Assembly: GCA_041481445.1 (NCBI GenBank)
Contig: JBGPBV010000234.1
Coordinates: 1-8,148, forward strand
Length of the DNA: 8,148 nt
Direction of reading: 5' to 3'
From: AA29 sp041481445
Lineage (GTDB): Bacteria; Acidobacteriota; Vicinamibacteria; Fen-336
The translations under genes were made by a program, and so were the position numbers. Under the pieces are notes generated by a model. That model worked only from the letters and a program-made list of their open reading frames with translations. It was not told the DNA's origin and ran no database searches. Numbering within the stretch: position 1 is the first letter of the stretch; every line of letters begins with the position of its first letter. Below are positions 6,192 to 8,148 of the stretch, in pieces.

Positions 6192-7964
6192 TCAGCGCGT
6201 CGGCGCGGGCGGGACGGGCGCGGCCGGGGACGCGGGCGCGACCGGCGAGAGAGGTGTGCCGGGCGGCGGCGTGGCCGCGGCCAGCGCGTCGATCTCGGAC
6301 AGGATGCCGTTCACGATCGCCTCCGCAACCACGCGGCCCTTGCGCCAGTCGGCGAGCGTCGGATCGCCGAACACTCCGGACGGCGACACGTGGCCGGTGG
6401 CGCTCCGCGTGTCGCGCGTGAGGGGGCCGTCCTTGGCCACGAGCCCGTCGGCGACCGCGCGCTCCATCCGCACCGAGGCCGGGCTCAGGAACAGCATCAG
6501 CGAGGTCTCGATCTCGTCGGCGTGCGTGCCCACCTTCTCCTGCCGCACGGCGTCCTCCGCGGCCTTGCCCGCCCTGGTGATGTCCGTGTAGCGGAGCAGG
6601 ATCCCCTCCCCCGCCAGCGCTTCCGCCGCCGCCTTGAGGGGCCGGGCCGTCGAGAGCCCGGTGTTGAGGGCGTAGAAGCGCCGCGGCCCGTAGCGGGCGA
6701 CCGACCGGCAGATCTGCATCACGACGTCCTTCTGCGTGTCGAATGAAAGCGAGACCGACCCCGGGTACTCGAGGAAGGCCGGGTAGAACCCGTACGTGAG
6801 CGTCGGCAGCATCGCCACCGGCCGCGCCTGCAGGACGCGCGCGGCCAGGCCGTCCGCCAGGAGTTGGTCGTTGCCGAGCAGCAGGTGCGGGCCGTGCTCC
6901 TTCGAGCCCGCGCCGATCGGCAGCACCACCACGCGCTCGGGGCCGAGGAGTTTCTCCGCATCCGTCCACGGGATGTCGGACAAACGCATTCCCGCCACCG
7001 CCCCCGGGGCGGCCAGGAGGCGCTTGGGGAACTTCGCCACCACCGTGTAGAGCGGGTCCACCATGTTGCCGACACGGATGGTCGCGGACTGCGACACGAG
7101 CTGGTACGCGTCCGCCTTGTCGAAGCCGTGCTCCGCCACCAGCCACTGCACGAGCTCCACGAACGCGAGGCGCAACGCGTCCGAGAGCGGACGGGCGCTG
7201 GCCGCGACCATCAGGTGCTCGGCGTCCTCGAGGCGCGGCCAGGCGATGGCCTTCTTCTTGACGAGGTCGAAGCGCAGCGCGACGTCCATCGACGTCTCGA
7301 GGCCGGAGCCGCAGACCTCGCCGTCGCCCTGGGCGGCGTGGCCGTCGCCGAAATAGAAGAGGGCGCCCGGGTGGAAGACGGGGAGCGACACCGTCGTGCC
7401 CTCGCGCACGTCGGAGACGTCCATGTTCCCGCCGAACGGCCCCGGCCAGAGCCCGCCGAACTGCTCGTCTCCCTCCGGGGCCACGGCCACGCGGCCCAGC
7501 ATCGGGCGGAGCGGGATGGTCACGGACTTCAGGGTGCTGCCGGGCAGGTCCACCGTCCCCGTCATGCGCTCGCGGTCGAGGCGCCAGACGTAGCGGCCGC
7601 GCGGGAACGTCTCGTTGAGGAAGGCCGTCCCCTGGTCGGGCACGAGGGCGCCGAAGCGGCCGCCCTGGGTGGAGACCGCGGTCGGCCGGTTGGGCCGCAC
7701 CTTCAGCACCTCGACCACGAGGGTGTCGCCCGGCTCCGCGCCCTCGATCGCGATGGGACCGACCTCGCCCGGCCACTTGCCGCCCGCCTTCTCGTACCAC
7801 TCGCCCCAGAGGCTCTCGCTCTCGACGACGTCGCCGGGCTTGACGGTGAGGACGGGCGGCCGCACCGCGAACGTCGGGTAGCCGACGGTGGGCTTGAAGT
7901 GGTGCGTCTCCGCGCCCACCGGGGCGGCCAGGAGAACGCAGGCGACGACGAGGCTCCTGATCAC
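6192..7964 (-). CDS. Exported acetamidase/formamidase-creatininase fusion protein, 590 aa
   Basis: After a short signal peptide (IRSLVVACVLLAAPVGA, residues 2-18), residues about 20-320 form an acetamidase/formamidase (FmdA/AmdA) domain. Its family motifs are present: LTVKPGDVV (39-47), FGGNMD (177-182), LPVFHPGALFYFGDGHAAQG (194-213) and DGEVCGSGLETS (214-225). Such enzymes hydrolyse short amides to acid plus ammonia. Residues about 328-560 form a creatininase-family domain: VVVLPIGAGSKEHGPHL (345-361), ND (365-366), THADEIETSLML (480-491) and SGVFGDPTLADW.KG (529-543). Creatininase-family enzymes open cyclic amides or act in cofactor maturation. Two usual metal-site features are changed here: EQHG reads KEHG, and NGHGGN is replaced by NTGLST (434-439). 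The C-terminal 25 residues are Pro/Ala-rich. GTG 7964 is chosen because it starts the signal peptide and overlaps the upstream stop. Activity of either half is unproven; a periplasmic amidohydrolase is the safest description. Confidence 0.85.
   Translation of the reverse strand: MIRSLVVACVLLAAPVGAETHHFKPTVGYPTFAVRPPVLTVKPGDVVESESLWGEWYEKAGGKWPGEVGPIAIEGAEPGDTLVVEVLKVRPNRPTAVSTQGGRFGALVPDQGTAFLNETFPRGRYVWRLDRERMTGTVDLPGSTLKSVTIPLRPMLGRVAVAPEGDEQFGGLWPGPFGGNMDVSDVREGTTVSLPVFHPGALFYFGDGHAAQGDGEVCGSGLETSMDVALRFDLVKKKAIAWPRLEDAEHLMVAASARPLSDALRLAFVELVQWLVAEHGFDKADAYQLVSQSATIRVGNMVDPLYTVVAKFPKRLLAAPGAVAGMRLSDIPWTDAEKLLGPERVVVLPIGAGSKEHGPHLLLGNDQLLADGLAARVLQARPVAMLPTLTYGFYPAFLEYPGSVSLSFDTQKDVVMQICRSVARYGPRRFYALNTGLSTARPLKAAAEALAGEGILLRYTDITRAGKAAEDAVRQEKVGTHADEIETSLMLFLSPASVRMERAVADGLVAKDGPLTRDTRSATGHVSPSGVFGDPTLADWRKGRVVAEAIVNGILSEIDALAAATPPPGTPLSPVAPASPAAPVPPAPTR
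7961..7964 (-). promoter_or_regulatory. GTGA stop/start overlap implying translational coupling
   Basis: The TGA of the upstream membrane protein gene (7963-7961) shares two bases with the GTG start (7964-7962) of the amidase fusion. The purine-rich GGGAGCGGGA upstream is too far away to act as a normal ribosome site for this GTG, so re-initiation by terminating ribosomes is the likely mode of translation. Confidence 0.55.
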
Positions 7965-8148
7965 GGCGCGCCGCGCAGGCGTCCCGCTCCCAGGGCCAGA
8001 CCCAGACCCACGGCGATCAGTGTGTAGAGCGCCGTGCCCGCTCCCGAGCGCGTCCCCAGGAAGGGGACTCGGGCCATGGCCAGCAACGTCTCCGTCAGCG
8101 TGCCGGCCAGGATCGCCCACCAGGCCCAGGTGCTGCCGGTGCGGTACG
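7961..8148 (-). CDS. Membrane protein, C-terminal part (5' end outside window)
   Basis: Reading leftwards from the window edge in the frame that begins at 8146, 61 codons are open to a TGA at 7963-7961. Two hydrophobic segments are visible: STWAWWAILAGTLTETLLAM (residues 5-24) and ALYTLIAVGLGLALGAG (39-55), followed by a short basic tail (RLRGAP). The two hydrophobic segments and the clean stop overlapping the next gene's start support it as a real gene rather than chance. No start codon is needed because the gene enters from outside the window. I do not recognise the family; it is probably an inner-membrane protein that leads the leftward operon. Confidence 0.55.
   Translation of the reverse strand, partial: YRTGSTWAWWAILAGTLTETLLAMARVPFLGTRSGAGTALYTLIAVGLGLALGAGRLRGAP

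Noticed and set aside
6864..8027. + strand frame of 387 codons antisense to the amidase fusion
   Set aside because: Composition typical of antisense frames in GC-rich DNA (Arg, Glu, Val, His), crossing both the amidase gene and the end of the upstream membrane protein gene.

Overview
The window is high-GC DNA (about 70% by eye) with tightly packed genes and no RNA genes, insertion sequences or CRISPR arrays that I could find. The best taxonomic clue is the gene at 3966-6116, which belongs to the 'VWFA-related' family of exported proteins that is greatly expanded in Acidobacteriota. An acidobacterial or similar soil/sediment genome is therefore the most likely source; this is an inference from family and base composition.

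Layout. Two genes lie on the + strand at the left end: the 3' end of an integral membrane protein (1-330) and a small exported protein of unknown function (393-824). Everything to the right is on the - strand and runs leftwards, converging on the small exported gene at 825-844. In transcription order the - strand genes are: the C-terminal end of a membrane protein (7961-8148, incomplete at the window edge); an exported acetamidase/formamidase-creatininase fusion (6192-7964), whose GTG start overlaps the previous stop codon (GTGA); a VWFA-related exported protein (3966-6116); a cytosolic GcvT-family folate-dependent aminomethyltransferase (2758-3948); and an exported protein with seven tandem 54-55 residue repeats plus a C-terminal domain that is probably a lectin/LamG-like beta sandwich (845-2713). 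The gaps between the - strand genes are -4 (overlap), 75, 17 and 44 bp, which fits one operon or two adjacent short ones.

How the genes may work together. Four of the five complete genes carry an N-terminal signal peptide. The cluster is therefore mainly about the cell envelope or periplasm: an amide/cyclic-amide hydrolase-like enzyme, a VWA protein that may mediate protein-protein contact, and a repeat protein that could bind surface glycans or other ligands. The GcvT homologue is the only cytosolic enzyme and is not next to gcvH or gcvP, so it may act in one-carbon metabolism on some other N-methyl or amino-methyl substrate. No direct functional link among the genes is visible in the sequence.

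Most noteworthy is the amidase fusion: two hydrolase families in one secreted chain, in which the creatininase half has lost or shifted residues that bind metal in characterised creatininases. No clearly new multi-gene system is evident.
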